A DNA stretch of 64,000 nucleotides, from positions 1 through 64,000 of the forward strand of contig NZ_BMML01000033.1 of assembly GCF_014645815.1 (NCBI RefSeq). The letters are read 5' to 3'. Under the pieces are notes generated by a model. It was not told where the DNA came from, searched no databases, and saw nothing but the letters and a program-made list of their open reading frames with translations. The stretch is from Streptomyces fuscichromogenes (GTDB lineage: Bacteria; Actinomycetota; Actinomycetes; Streptomycetales; Streptomycetaceae). A program made the translations under genes and the position numbers. The number at the start of each line of letters is the position of its first letter. Within the stretch, counting starts at the first letter, position 1. Shown here one piece after another: positions 42,218-51,517 of this stretch.

Positions 42218-43126
42218 TCACATGGTCCGGACGCTGACGGGCGGCAGGTGGGGCGAGCTGGCCTCGATCACGGTGCCGGGGTGCAGTGGGAGGCTGGCGT
42301 GCACGGCGCCCGCCAGGACCAGGTCGCCGCGGCGCAGGCCGGCGCCGTGGCGGCCGAGCTGCCTCACCAGCCACACCACGGAGCTGAGCGGGCCGCCGAG
42401 AACCGCGGAGCCGGGCGCGCGCACCACGACCTCGTCGTCCACGCGGACGGTGATCTCCTCGGCGTCGAGGTCGAGACCGGCGTGCAGCGGGATCGCCTGG
42501 CCCGGTACGGCTCGGGCCGCGGCGGCGTTGTCCGCGACGCTGTCCTGGAGCGTCATCCGCCAGTCCCCGTACCGGGTGTCGATCACTTCCAGGGCGAGGA
42601 GCACCTCGCCGACCGCTGCCTGGACCGTGTGCGCGTCGGCGTCGGGGCCGTGCAGGTCCGCGCCGAGACGGAAGGCGATCTCCGCCTCCACCCGGGGCAT
42701 CACGAGCTGGCCCAAGGACAGGGTGCTGCCGCTGGGCAGGAGCATGTCGTCGAGCAGGACACCGGAGTCGGGCTGGTACACCCCGATCTGCCGCTGCATG
42801 GCCAGCGAGGTCAGCCCGACCTTGTGCCCGGCGATCCGGGCGCCGTGGGCCAGCCGCTGCTGGACGTTGGTCCACTGGATCCGGTAGGCGTCATCGAGGG
42901 TCAGGCCGGGGCGGCGGCGGGTGAGGTGCTCGATCGTCGTACGGGAGCGTTCGGCCGCCAGCAGGTCGCTCGCCGCCGCGGTCAGTCCGGCGTCCTGGAG
43001 CCGGCCGGGAGAGGTGAAGACCGCTAGGGCTCCGAATACCGGAGGCCAGTCGCGTCCTTCGGCGCCGCCGGGCGGGCAGTGGCCCGGTACGGGCGAATCG
43101 GCGGTGGGAGGGTGAGGCGTCGTCAT
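42218..43126 (-). CDS. mhpD: 2-oxopent-4-enoate hydratase
   Basis: A 302-residue protein of the fumarylacetoacetase-related hydratase family. GHKVGLTSLAMQRQIGVYQP, then the metal-binding PRVEAEIAFRLG and VLALEVIDTRYGDW, are family motifs. The N-terminal ~60 residues are an extension. It hydrates 2-hydroxypenta-2,4-dienoate to the aldolase substrate; no ring-cleavage dioxygenase is nearby to make it. Confidence 0.9.
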   Translation of the reverse strand: MTTPHPPTADSPVPGHCPPGGAEGRDWPPVFGALAVFTSPGRLQDAGLTAAASDLLAAERSRTTIEHLTRRRPGLTLDDAYRIQWTNVQQRLAHGARIAGHKVGLTSLAMQRQIGVYQPDSGVLLDDMLLPSGSTLSLGQLVMPRVEAEIAFRLGADLHGPDADAHTVQAAVGEVLLALEVIDTRYGDWRMTLQDSVADNAAAARAVPGQAIPLHAGLDLDAEEITVRVDDEVVVRAPGSAVLGGPLSSVVWLVRQLGRHGAGLRRGDLVLAGAVHASLPLHPGTVIEASSPHLPPVSVRTM

Positions 43127-43202
43127 GCGTGCGCTCCTCTGCGGAGTTCGGGGAGGACCGAGGGGATCGGCGGCCCACTCTCAGGGGCAGCCGACCGGGG
43201 GA

Positions 43203-43919
43203 TCAGGCCGAAGGCTGGCCACACGGGGGCGGCCAGGGCAGGGCGCCGAGCCGGAGTACGGCGAAGGCCTCGCGGTGGCTGCCGGTGGTCATCGCGCCGC
43301 GGAACCGGGCGAGCGCCACCCCACCCTCGCCGGCGTAGTCCGCCTCCCCCTCCCCCTTGACCTGCGTGGAGTAGCAGGCGAGCGCGGACAGCTTGGCCTC
43401 GACGTCCGACGGCTGGAGGCTCTCGAAGAGCGAGGGGACGGATATCGGCGACCAGACCTCGTACCCGAGCACGGTGGCAACCCAGTGCCGTGGCCCGGCA
43501 TCCGGGTAGCTGCGGCTCGCACCCTTCTCCAGCGCGCGCCGCACCAGGAGGTGGGCCTGCCTGTGATCGTGGGCGGCATCGGCCGCGTGGGGGACGTAGA
43601 CGACCTCGGGACGGGTCTGCCGCAGGATGCTCAGCACGCTCAGGAACTGCGCCCGGTCCCCCGGGTCGAGACCACCGTCCGGGAGGCGCAGGAAGTGGAC
43701 GTTGCCGGCGGCCACGCCCAACTTGCCGGCCGCGGACTCGGCTTCACGCTCGCGCACCGGTCCCGCCTGCTGCGGAGCGGTGCCGTGAACGCCCTGCTCT
43801 CCCGACGTCAGGAACACGATGTGTACGGTGCGGCCCATCGCGGTGTGATGGGCGATGCTTCCCCCGCACCCGAGCGTCTCGTCATCGGGATGGGGTGCGA
43901 AGACCAGGGCATCTGTCAC
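43203..43919 (-). CDS. PIG-L family deacetylase
   Basis: A 238-residue zinc hydrolase. APHPDDETLGCGG is the metal/catalytic motif and AAHDHRQAHLL supplies the third ligand. It removes N-acetyl groups from amino sugars or similar. Separated from the operon by 76 bp; the Eis-like acetyltransferase in the operon provides the opposing activity. Confidence 0.88.
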   Translation of the reverse strand: MTDALVFAPHPDDETLGCGGSIAHHTAMGRTVHIVFLTSGEQGVHGTAPQQAGPVREREAESAAGKLGVAAGNVHFLRLPDGGLDPGDRAQFLSVLSILRQTRPEVVYVPHAADAAHDHRQAHLLVRRALEKGASRSYPDAGPRHWVATVLGYEVWSPISVPSLFESLQPSDVEAKLSALACYSTQVKGEGEADYAGEGGVALARFRGAMTTGSHREAFAVLRLGALPWPPPCGQPSA

Positions 43920-44117
43920 TTATGACCTCGCCGAAGAAGGAGTTGTGACGGGTGGCTTCTGCCTGGCGCTCACGGGCCGGGCGGGCCGGGCGCCGCCGGC
44001 CCGTGTCGTCCGGCGGCGGTGCGTTGCACACCCAAGGTTGGGCTCAACTGTTCGATGCAGTCGACAGGTTGAGGGGGGTCCCGCAGGGGGTCCCCTTGCG
44101 TCAAGCAGTAACCGTTC

Positions 44118-45461
44118 ATGAACGCTGAGTGCTTGACTGGCGGTGTGGCAGCATCCACCCCGCACCCGCTCGTCCTTGCCCGCCAAGCGGCCGACAAGAC
44201 GATGGACGAATTCGTGGCCGGCATCCACGCCGCCGCAGGTCGGCGTGGCCTGCACTCCGGTACGGACGAGGCGCGGGTGCGCAAATGGCAGCGCGGCGTC
44301 AAACCGAACGCGGAATCCCAGATCTACATCGCCGAGGCCCTGGGCTGGCCCGAAAGTATCGTCCGGGCCGACGACTGGCCGAACTGGCTGCCGCTCACCG
44401 CCAACGGGGTCATTCCCTTCGGCCCCCACAGCTCCGTGCCCGCCCTGAGAGAGGCCCTGCTGACCGCCATGGAACGCCGAAATTTCCTGACGATCTCCGG
44501 TACCGCGTTGTCCGCCCTGGCCGCGGACTGGGCCGGCGGCTCCCACGACACGCTCGCTCGGGCCCGGGACGGCAAGCAACAGGTCAGCGAGGATCTCGTC
44601 GCCTTCCTGGAGTCCTCCACCCGGTACCTGGCCGCTCTCCCTACTGAGCAGCGGCAGCACACTCCGGCTCTGCTGGACGCGCAGCTGGCGACCGTGACCG
44701 AACTCCTCGAACACGGTCGCTGCACGGCTGGGCTCAGGCTGCGCCTGCACACCCTCGCGGCCTCCCTGGCCCAGACGACCGGCTGGCATCGCTTCGACCT
44801 GGGGCACCACACCGACGCCAGCCAGCTCTGGATCGCCGGTCTGCACAACGCCCACGCGGTCGGTGACCGCGACATGGGCGCCGGCTTCCTGGGCGACCTC
44901 GCCTACCAGGCCGCCTGGCGCGGCCAGCACACCACGGCGGCCGACATCCTCGAACACGCCCTGACCCGCGCTGAGAGCCCCGCCGCCCGCTGCCTCCTCC
45001 AACTCCGCCTCGCCCGTACCCTCGCCGCACGCCACGACCCCGCCGAACGTCGGGCCGTACTGCGCGCCCTCGCTGCGGCCGAACAGCACCTCAACGACGC
45101 GGGCACTGACCGTCCCAGTTGGTGCGCCTGGGTATCGGAGGCCGACGTCGCCGTCGACTCCGGCCAGACGCTCCTCGATCTCGGCGACACCCGCCGCGCC
45201 CACCAGCTCATCACCGAGGGCGAACACCTCCTGCCCGCCTCGCGGGACAAGACGAAGGGTGTGTTCCTCACCTACCAGGCCACGAGCTACCTCGACCAGG
45301 AAGAACCCGAGCCTGCCGCAGCGGCCGCCACGGAGGCGCTGCTCCTGGCTCGCCGTATCGGCGCCCCCCGCTGCATCAAGCTCGTCGAAAACCTCCTCCC
45401 CCGCTTCCAGCCCTACACCCGGACCCAGGGAGTTCCCGAACTCCTTGCCGCCGCCGCGTAA
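44118..45461 (+). CDS. HTH-type regulator with TPR-like domain
   Basis: A 447-residue protein; ATG 44118 or a GTG near 44143. Residues about 20-80 form an XRE-like DNA-binding region (TDEARVRKWQRGVKPNAESQ). The long helical C-terminus (RLRLHTLAASLAQTTGW) resembles the TPR sensor region of Streptomyces regulators. A TPR-like Trp/His-rich segment around WHRFDLGHHTDASQLW is typical. Divergent from the PIG-L gene; may control the orphan operon. Confidence 0.75.
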   Translation: MNAECLTGGVAASTPHPLVLARQAADKTMDEFVAGIHAAAGRRGLHSGTDEARVRKWQRGVKPNAESQIYIAEALGWPESIVRADDWPNWLPLTANGVIPFGPHSSVPALREALLTAMERRNFLTISGTALSALAADWAGGSHDTLARARDGKQQVSEDLVAFLESSTRYLAALPTEQRQHTPALLDAQLATVTELLEHGRCTAGLRLRLHTLAASLAQTTGWHRFDLGHHTDASQLWIAGLHNAHAVGDRDMGAGFLGDLAYQAAWRGQHTTAADILEHALTRAESPAARCLLQLRLARTLAARHDPAERRAVLRALAAAEQHLNDAGTDRPSWCAWVSEADVAVDSGQTLLDLGDTRRAHQLITEGEHLLPASRDKTKGVFLTYQATSYLDQEEPEPAAAAATEALLLARRIGAPRCIKLVENLLPRFQPYTRTQGVPELLAAAA

Positions 45462-45828
45462 CACCGCACACCAGGCACGCCACATCCTGATGCGGGCGGC
45501 GGCCGCCGCCCGGGTCGTCTGAAGGCCGACCTGCGCACCGAAGGGACCGCTGGCAACCTTCACGAGGTCCAGGTTCGGCAGCGGACCAGAGGACACCAGG
45601 AGGCACTCACGGCGGGGCACAAGCTGATCCACGAGCACCCCTCCCTTTCGAACGGGATTGCGATACCGAAATACAAGACCGGGACTCCAGCCCGCACAGG
45701 CTCACAAAGGGGGCTCACAACGGATAACGGCCCCTGTCTGACCGCGCCCGCCACTACGCTCAGTTGCCCTGGCTCGTTCTGATGGGTGGAACATCCAGCC
45801 GAATCCGGCCCCTGAGGAGGCATCCGGC
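45462..45828. other. Intergenic region with a start-less open frame
   Basis: One frame is open throughout and fairly protein-like (ALTAGHKLIHEHPSLSNGIA) but has no usual start codon. It may be a relic or simply the promoter region of the 45829 gene. No operator or hairpin was recognised. Confidence 0.3.
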
Positions 45829-47226
45829 ATGACGCTCAGTGAGGTCTCGGCTGAGACGGCGAACACGGCCCTGGCCGAGCTGATCGAGACCGCCAAGATC
45901 AGCAAGCATGCGCTGGCCCGCCGCGTGAACGCCCTGGCCGAGGAAGCCGGCGAGCCCCGCTCGTACACCCAGACCAGCGTGAAGAACTGGACGCGGGGCA
46001 TGGTCCCCCGCGAGCCCGTGCCCCGGTTCATAGCCCAGGCACTGGCCGAACGATTAGGCCGGCCCGTCGACCCGGCCGAGATCGGCATGCCCGCCTCCCG
46101 CCGGAAGACCGCCGACGTCGGCCTGGACTTTCACCGGGACACCCACACCGCCGTCCACAACGCCTCCCAGTTCTGGAGCACCGTGCACCGCCGTAGCCTC
46201 CTCACCGGCGCTTTCGCTCTCGGCGCCTACACCACACCGCTCAGCCGGTGGCTCGCCGTCCCTGAGGACCCGGACGCCTCCCACCCCGGGAACCGCCGCG
46301 TCGGCCGCCACGACCTGGACGCACTGTGGGAGGCCGCCGCCCACGCGCAGCGCCAGGACTCCCGGTACGGCGGAGGCACCCGCGAGGCCTCCCAGGTCGA
46401 CCGCATCCTGCGCGAGCGCGCCGTCCCCCTCCTGCACGGCGGCTACACCGACGCCGTGGGCCGGGAACTGTACGCCGGCACCGCCGAACTCGCGCGCGTC
46501 GCCGGGTGGAGCGCACTCGACATGGGGCACCATGCCCTCGCTCAACGCCACTTCATCCAGGCCCTGCGGATGGCGAAAGCCGCAGGCAGCATGAATGTGG
46601 GCTGCCACGTCCTGACCAACTTGGCCCTCCAGACGACCCTGCGCGGCTACCCCGACGCGGCCGTGGACATGGCGCAGGGCGCTTTCGAGCGCGCCCGCCA
46701 CAAGGCGGCCCCCCGAGTCCTCGCGTTCGCCAAGCTGATCGAGGCCCGCGCGCACGCCCGCCTCGGGGACCGCCGTTCCGCCGCGGCCGCCCTCGCCCAC
46801 TCCGAACGGCTCCTCGAACGTGCGGACACCGTCCCCGGGAACGAGCCCTCATGGATCCGCTACTACACGCCGGCCCGGATGAGTGCCGACGCCGTCGAGA
46901 TCCACCGCGACCTGAACCTGCCCGACGCCGCTCTGCGGTGGAACGAGCGCGCCACACCCATGTCCGCGACCGACTTCACCCGCTCCGTCGGCCTGCGCAT
47001 GACCCTAGTAGCCACTGCCCACATCCAGCGCGGCGAACTGGACCGGGCTCTCGCCGACGGACAGCGAGCGATCGTCATCCTCAGCAGCGTGCGCTCCGCC
47101 CGCGCCGCCGACTATCTCAGCGATGTCGTACGCACCATGGGGCCATGGCGTCGCGACCCCCGAGTCGCCGGCTTCTCCCAGCGCGCCCATCAGGCCATCG
47201 TCCTCAGCACAACGAGGACTTCCTGA
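45829..47226 (+). CDS. HTH-type regulator with TPR-like domain
   Basis: A 465-residue protein; ATG 45829 after GAGG. The N-terminal DNA-binding region (KISKHALARRVNALAEEAGE, then VKNWTRGMVPREPV) is an XRE-type HTH. A twin-Arg-like RRSLLTGAFALGAY occurs at about 123-137, as often seen in this family of regulators. The rest is TPR-like helices (GMGHHALAQRHFIQALRMAK-type). Same architecture as the gene upstream. Confidence 0.75.
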   Translation: MTLSEVSAETANTALAELIETAKISKHALARRVNALAEEAGEPRSYTQTSVKNWTRGMVPREPVPRFIAQALAERLGRPVDPAEIGMPASRRKTADVGLDFHRDTHTAVHNASQFWSTVHRRSLLTGAFALGAYTTPLSRWLAVPEDPDASHPGNRRVGRHDLDALWEAAAHAQRQDSRYGGGTREASQVDRILRERAVPLLHGGYTDAVGRELYAGTAELARVAGWSALDMGHHALAQRHFIQALRMAKAAGSMNVGCHVLTNLALQTTLRGYPDAAVDMAQGAFERARHKAAPRVLAFAKLIEARAHARLGDRRSAAAALAHSERLLERADTVPGNEPSWIRYYTPARMSADAVEIHRDLNLPDAALRWNERATPMSATDFTRSVGLRMTLVATAHIQRGELDRALADGQRAIVILSSVRSARAADYLSDVVRTMGPWRRDPRVAGFSQRAHQAIVLSTTRTS

Positions 47227-47425
47227 CCACAACGGACCAGAAGAACCGGGCCGAGCAGGATAGTGGTCTGGCGGTGGCGTGGCGTGAGCGGACGGCGCGC
47301 GGTGTGGGCAGGCCGTGCTGGCGTCTCACGGGTCGGCTGCCGTGATGGCTCAGAGCGTCTCCGCCAAACGGAGCCTAAGCTCAGGTCCGTTCGGTTGCGG
47401 ACGGCCATACCGTGAGGAGCACTGC

Positions 47426-48367
47426 ATGTTGTTGAGGCCCGGCGCCACCTGCGATCAGGCGGTCAAGCTGCTAGAAAGCTTGACCTGGCATGGGCTCACC
47501 GACGTTCAGAACGCTGTCCCGTATATCCCCAGGCACGTGCCCGTTGTGCGGGACTTGGAGAGTGACGAAGCAAAGGCCTGGGAGATAGCCATCATCCCGG
47601 TGGTACGCCAGTACGACCAATGGACCGCTCAGGCCGCGGCCGAGCTCCTGGAGACGTTCGCCGACCAGGCCGTAGCCGCGCGGCTACGCGGGGAGCGCTA
47701 CAACGCCATCGTGCACGGCCAGTTCACTCCGGACCGGTGGACATTCTTGATCAACACCGAACTGAACGACCTGCGCACCTACTTCACCGAAATGGCCAAT
47801 GAACTGCGCCGCGTACAGGACCGGTTCACCGGGCACCGGGTACGAACGGTGGTCCTGGACACCAACGACCTGCTGCACTGCATGCGCTTCGACAAGATTC
47901 CCTGGCATCGGCTCTTCGGCCCGGGTACGTCGGTGATGATCCCGCACGTCGTGATCGACGAGATCGACAAGAAGTCGTACGACACCCACGACACCGGCGT
48001 CCGGAAGCGGGCCCGTGCAGTCTTCGCGCTCCTGGAGCAGACGCTCGCCCAGATCGAGACGGCCGGCCGTGCCGTCGTCAACAACGGGGAGACCGTCGTC
48101 GACGTCCTACTGGACGAGCCCGGGCACGTGCGGCTCCCGAACAACGACGATGAGATCGTCGCCCGCGCCTGCCTTCTGCAGCAGGCCATCGCCCCGGCTC
48201 CGGTCACTGTGGTCACCGGGGACAACGGGATGCGGGCACGTGCGCTGTCCTGGGGGCTGAAGGCGAAAGTCCTGAACGAGAAGTACAAGATCGAACGGCT
48301 GAGCGCCGCAGAGAAAGCGGACAACGAGCAGGCCATCACCTTCGAGGTACCGGTCGAAGACGAATAG
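47426..48367 (+). CDS. PIN-domain protein
   Basis: A 313-residue protein from ATG 47426 (GAGGAG). The N-terminal ~130 residues are helical. The PIN fold has TVVLDTNDLLHC (first Asp), VVIDEIDKKS (Glu/Asp), NNDDEIVARACLL and VTVVTGDNGMRARAL (last Asp), so all acidic positions are present and RNase activity is plausible. No VapB-like antitoxin precedes it, so it may be a stand-alone RNase. Highly charged tail. Confidence 0.85.
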   Translation: MLLRPGATCDQAVKLLESLTWHGLTDVQNAVPYIPRHVPVVRDLESDEAKAWEIAIIPVVRQYDQWTAQAAAELLETFADQAVAARLRGERYNAIVHGQFTPDRWTFLINTELNDLRTYFTEMANELRRVQDRFTGHRVRTVVLDTNDLLHCMRFDKIPWHRLFGPGTSVMIPHVVIDEIDKKSYDTHDTGVRKRARAVFALLEQTLAQIETAGRAVVNNGETVVDVLLDEPGHVRLPNNDDEIVARACLLQQAIAPAPVTVVTGDNGMRARALSWGLKAKVLNEKYKIERLSAAEKADNEQAITFEVPVEDE

Positions 48368-48393
48368 TGGCCGGCCGCCGCGGGCGGGAATCC

Positions 48394-48765
48394 TCAGCTT
48401 GTCGACCAGCTGCGCAGCTGCGCGGCGATCTCCTGCACCCGGGCACCCTTGTGCTTGGCCCGCATGACGAGCGCGAGAGCCTCCTCCGGCTCGTAGTGCA
48501 GGACGATGCCGTTGGTGTTGAGGAACGCCTCGGCGACCAGCCAGGCGAAAAACTCGTTCTTCGCTTCGAGCGGTTCGTGGAGCGCGATCGTCTCCAGCAT
48601 GGCCGCGGCCTTGAGCCAGTCGCTGGCGTACACGTCGCGGCCCATGTAGTGGGCCTGGACCCGGGCGCAGACGGCATCCAGGATGCCCAGGTCGAGACAG
48701 GCCGGGTCGCCTGGGAGGGTCTGTGCGATCTGTAGAAGCTCTTGCGGGGTGAGGAACCGGGTCAC
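48394..48765 (-). CDS. Doc-like (Fic-family) toxin homologue with degenerate motif
   Basis: A 123-residue protein, GTG start overlapping the stop of the upstream antitoxin-like gene. The fold matches Doc (DLGILDAVCARVQ, SDWLKAAAMLETIALHEP). The catalytic stretch reads HEPLEAKNEFF where Doc has HxFxxANKR, so only the His is kept and the N-K-R residues are lost. Kinase-like activity is therefore doubtful; it may be a decayed toxin or a variant. Confidence 0.65.
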   Translation of the reverse strand: MTRFLTPQELLQIAQTLPGDPACLDLGILDAVCARVQAHYMGRDVYASDWLKAAAMLETIALHEPLEAKNEFFAWLVAEAFLNTNGIVLHYEPEEALALVMRAKHKGARVQEIAAQLRSWSTS

Positions 48766-49058
48766 GCGGCGTGACCGTGACGGACGTCGTGCAGGTCGCG
48801 GCTGCTCAGCGGAGCCGGGTCAGGCCACGATGCCGTGCTGGTGCCAGCTGCGGGAGCGTCTTGGGAGGCGAAGACCTCGGCGAGCTGCGGGACACGGTCG
48901 CGTGCCTGACCGAGCGCCTTGATGAACGGGTCGGCGGCGGCGGCGAGCGCCGCGTCACGGACGAAGTCCTCGGGGGACTTGCCGACGATGTGGGCGGCCG
49001 CCTCGACGCGCTCGTACTCTTCCGGCTCGAAGGGCGGCACCTGTCCGTTCTGGTCCAT
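48762..49058 (-). CDS. Antitoxin-like partner of the Doc-like protein
   Basis: 98 residues from ATG 49058. N-terminal YERVEAAAHIVGKSPEDFVR is a ribbon-helix-helix-like segment; the C-terminal half is disordered and acidic, as in toxin-binding tails. GTGA overlap with the downstream Doc-like gene is typical of toxin-antitoxin pairs. Confidence 0.6.
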   Translation of the reverse strand: MDQNGQVPPFEPEEYERVEAAAHIVGKSPEDFVRDAALAAAADPFIKALGQARDRVPQLAEVFASQDAPAAGTSTASWPDPAPLSSRDLHDVRHGHAA

Positions 49059-49222
49059 ACGAGCGACGGTACCAGTGGGATCGGCTCCAGCCGAAGGCGT
49101 TCGGGCAAGAAGAAAGGGGCAGCGGCCGTTGAACGGCGGGTGCCCCTTTAAGTCTGTGATGACAGTATCACGTGATCGCGGTCGGCCGAGTTCTTTCCGG
49201 TGGGCTCGGCTAGGGTGCTGCG

Positions 49223-50860
49223 ATGGCCTCCGCTCCTCCATCTGATCCGTACGCGCGGCACGTGCTGGCCCGTATGTCGGACTTTTTCACCGACGAGGGC
49301 ACACCATGGGCGCGCCGTCTGTGGGACATAGGTTCGGTCCTGGCCCTCGAAGAGCTCTTCGAGGCCGGGTACTGGCAGGCACACGGGGTGCTGTCGCAGA
49401 CCGCGTGCGACTGGCAGCGCATCCAGCTCAACGCGCTGGTCGGGCCCGACCGGGGCCTCGGAGACAGGGACCTGCGCAAAGAGCTCACCGGCCTGCTGAA
49501 GAACGCACTGCCGGATCCCAGCCCCGCGCGACGCCGCCTCAAGGAGATCATCGGGCACGTCCGGGTCGGCTACCTGGAGCGGTGGGCCGTGGCGGTCAAC
49601 GTTCCCGTCGAGGAACGTACGAAGCCGGAGCGGTACTCCCGCACGGTGGCCTCCCACCTTCTTGACCTGGGCTACAGCGCGAGTTTCCTCAAGGCCTGGG
49701 CGAAAGATCTCTACGACGCGCGTGCCACCACGGCGGACATAGCGGACAGCGCTGCCGCGCTCGCGCGGACGCCGGCCCGCGGGTACGAGGTGCTGGTGGC
49801 GCTGGAGAAGGTGCCGCGGCGGGATCTCGCTGAACCGCTGGAACACTGGTACGACAAGGGCAAGGTCATCGCCTGGCTCCGTGAACACGGCCATGACACC
49901 GCCGGCGTCCGGCCCGGAGGCGGGTTCGTCTACCGGTTCAACGCGCTGGACGCCTTCAGCGCCGCCGAACAGGCCCGGCAGATGCTGGAGCGGATGACCG
50001 CCCGTTCCCAGTTCCTGCGCAAGGACCGAGGCGGAGTCGCGCCCCTCCCCTACATCTGGGTCGCCGGGCATGCGGAGGCCATCCCGCTCGAACCCCCGGC
50101 ACGGGGCGCCGACGTGTTGACCTTGGTCAACGAGGGGCACCTTTACCAGGTCGCGGGCACCCGCAGCCGGATCGACGACGCCCTGGAGCTCGCGGCCGCG
50201 GTCAACCGAGGCCCGATGGCCCCAGCCGTCGCCGGCGCCTGGGCCGCCATCGAATCGCTGCTGACCCACCCGGACGACCCCAAGGGGGACGGCGAGCGGT
50301 CCGGGAAAGCCGTAGCGGCCGACCGCATGGCGGCCGTCATCGCCTGCTCGTGGCCCCGGGCCGAACTCACCGCCCTCGCTCACCGGCACAAGCCCCGCAC
50401 TCAGGACGATCTCGGCCGGAGCATCGCCGCCTGCACCACGAACCAGGAACGCGCCCGTGTCGTCGCCGACGCGCTACGGGCGGGCGGGGCCTCCGCTCTG
50501 GACTTCACCCGGGCGCCGACGAAGTACAGCGACCGTCCCGCGGCCCAGCGGATGGCCGACCTGGTGCAGGATCCCCGCCCGGTGCTGGGCGATGTCGCCG
50601 GCGCCTTCCGGATCGCGCTGCGGCGTCTGTACCGCACCCGGAACATCATCCTGCACGGCGGCGCCACCCAGGGCGTGGCCCTGGAGGCCTCGCTGCGCAC
50701 CGCTGCACCGCTGGTCGGCGCGGGCTTGGACCGCATCGTGCACGCGGCGTACGCCGAGGACCTCGATCCCCTCGACCTCGCGGCCCGGGCCGAGGTCGCT
50801 CTCCAACTCGTCAACGGGGAGACCGGGCTCTCGGTCGTCGACCTGCTGGAACCCGTCTGA
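49223..50860 (+). CDS. Large protein with C-terminal HEPN-like domain
   Basis: A 545-residue protein, ATG 49223. The N-terminal 400 residues are helical and unrecognised. Near the C-terminus FRIALRRLYRTRNIILHGGA contains an Rx4H signature (RNIILH), matching HEPN-type domains of the Apea or related classes. The third HEPN-type protein in the window. It may be an RNase effector; no companion was recognised. Confidence 0.55.
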   Translation: MASAPPSDPYARHVLARMSDFFTDEGTPWARRLWDIGSVLALEELFEAGYWQAHGVLSQTACDWQRIQLNALVGPDRGLGDRDLRKELTGLLKNALPDPSPARRRLKEIIGHVRVGYLERWAVAVNVPVEERTKPERYSRTVASHLLDLGYSASFLKAWAKDLYDARATTADIADSAAALARTPARGYEVLVALEKVPRRDLAEPLEHWYDKGKVIAWLREHGHDTAGVRPGGGFVYRFNALDAFSAAEQARQMLERMTARSQFLRKDRGGVAPLPYIWVAGHAEAIPLEPPARGADVLTLVNEGHLYQVAGTRSRIDDALELAAAVNRGPMAPAVAGAWAAIESLLTHPDDPKGDGERSGKAVAADRMAAVIACSWPRAELTALAHRHKPRTQDDLGRSIAACTTNQERARVVADALRAGGASALDFTRAPTKYSDRPAAQRMADLVQDPRPVLGDVAGAFRIALRRLYRTRNIILHGGATQGVALEASLRTAAPLVGAGLDRIVHAAYAEDLDPLDLAARAEVALQLVNGETGLSVVDLLEPV

Positions 50861-50958
50861 CGGCAGGCGCGGAAGCCACCCTCGGCGGCGCCACCTCTTG
50901 GAGTGAGCAGTCCCCCGTACGGCGGCCCGGGACACAGGTGCGGCTCTACGATGCCGAG

Positions 50959-51393
50959 ATGGCTTCCTACGCGAAGGACCGTCGCTGCACCGCGATGGCC
51001 GAGGCCCTCGTCCCGTTGCTGCGCCGTTCTTGTCCCGAGGATACCGGCGGCTACGGCGGCTCGTACCAGGTGAACCTCGACGATGAGGAGGCCGTCGGCC
51101 TGGGCGGGGTTGAACTGATCAGGGCCGCGATGCGCAAGGCGGCACGTCAGCTCGGATGGAAGGTCACCACGATCGGGTGGATCGGCACCCGCTTCGGCAC
51201 AATGGTCGCCATCCAGGACACCAGGGACGTCCCCGAGGAGTACCGGCCGGTGATCGACGCGGCGATGGAGCAGCGTATGGGTGCGGCGCTGGCCAAAGCG
51301 TGGGGCGAGTCGGATGAAGCGCCGGTCGAGCGCGGCTCGGTGGCCCTGATGACGCAGGAATTCCGTGCGGCGGTCGCCGCGGCGGAAGCCTGA
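50959..51393 (+). CDS. Unknown protein, 144 residues
   Basis: ATG 50959. Contains MAEALVPLLRRSCPEDTG, RKAARQLGWKVTTIGWIG and TRFGTMVAIQD, an alpha/beta pattern. No family recognised. Followed by a strong hairpin. Confidence 0.55.
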   Translation: MASYAKDRRCTAMAEALVPLLRRSCPEDTGGYGGSYQVNLDDEEAVGLGGVELIRAAMRKAARQLGWKVTTIGWIGTRFGTMVAIQDTRDVPEEYRPVIDAAMEQRMGAALAKAWGESDEAPVERGSVALMTQEFRAAVAAAEA

Positions 51394-51427
51394 TGGGACA
51401 GGCCTTCGAGGCACATGTTCGGCATGG

Positions 51428-51464
51428 GAGCGGCCGGCACCCGTATCACGGATGCCGGCCGCTC
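51428..51464. terminator. Hairpin terminator
   Basis: GAGCGGCCGGCA and TGCCGGCCGCTC form a perfect 12-bp stem with a 13-nt loop between convergent genes. Confidence 0.7.
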
Positions 51465-51517
51465 TCGTTGGAGGGTGATCTGGTGTCCGGGGCTGTGACG
51501 GCAGTCCCGGACACGCT

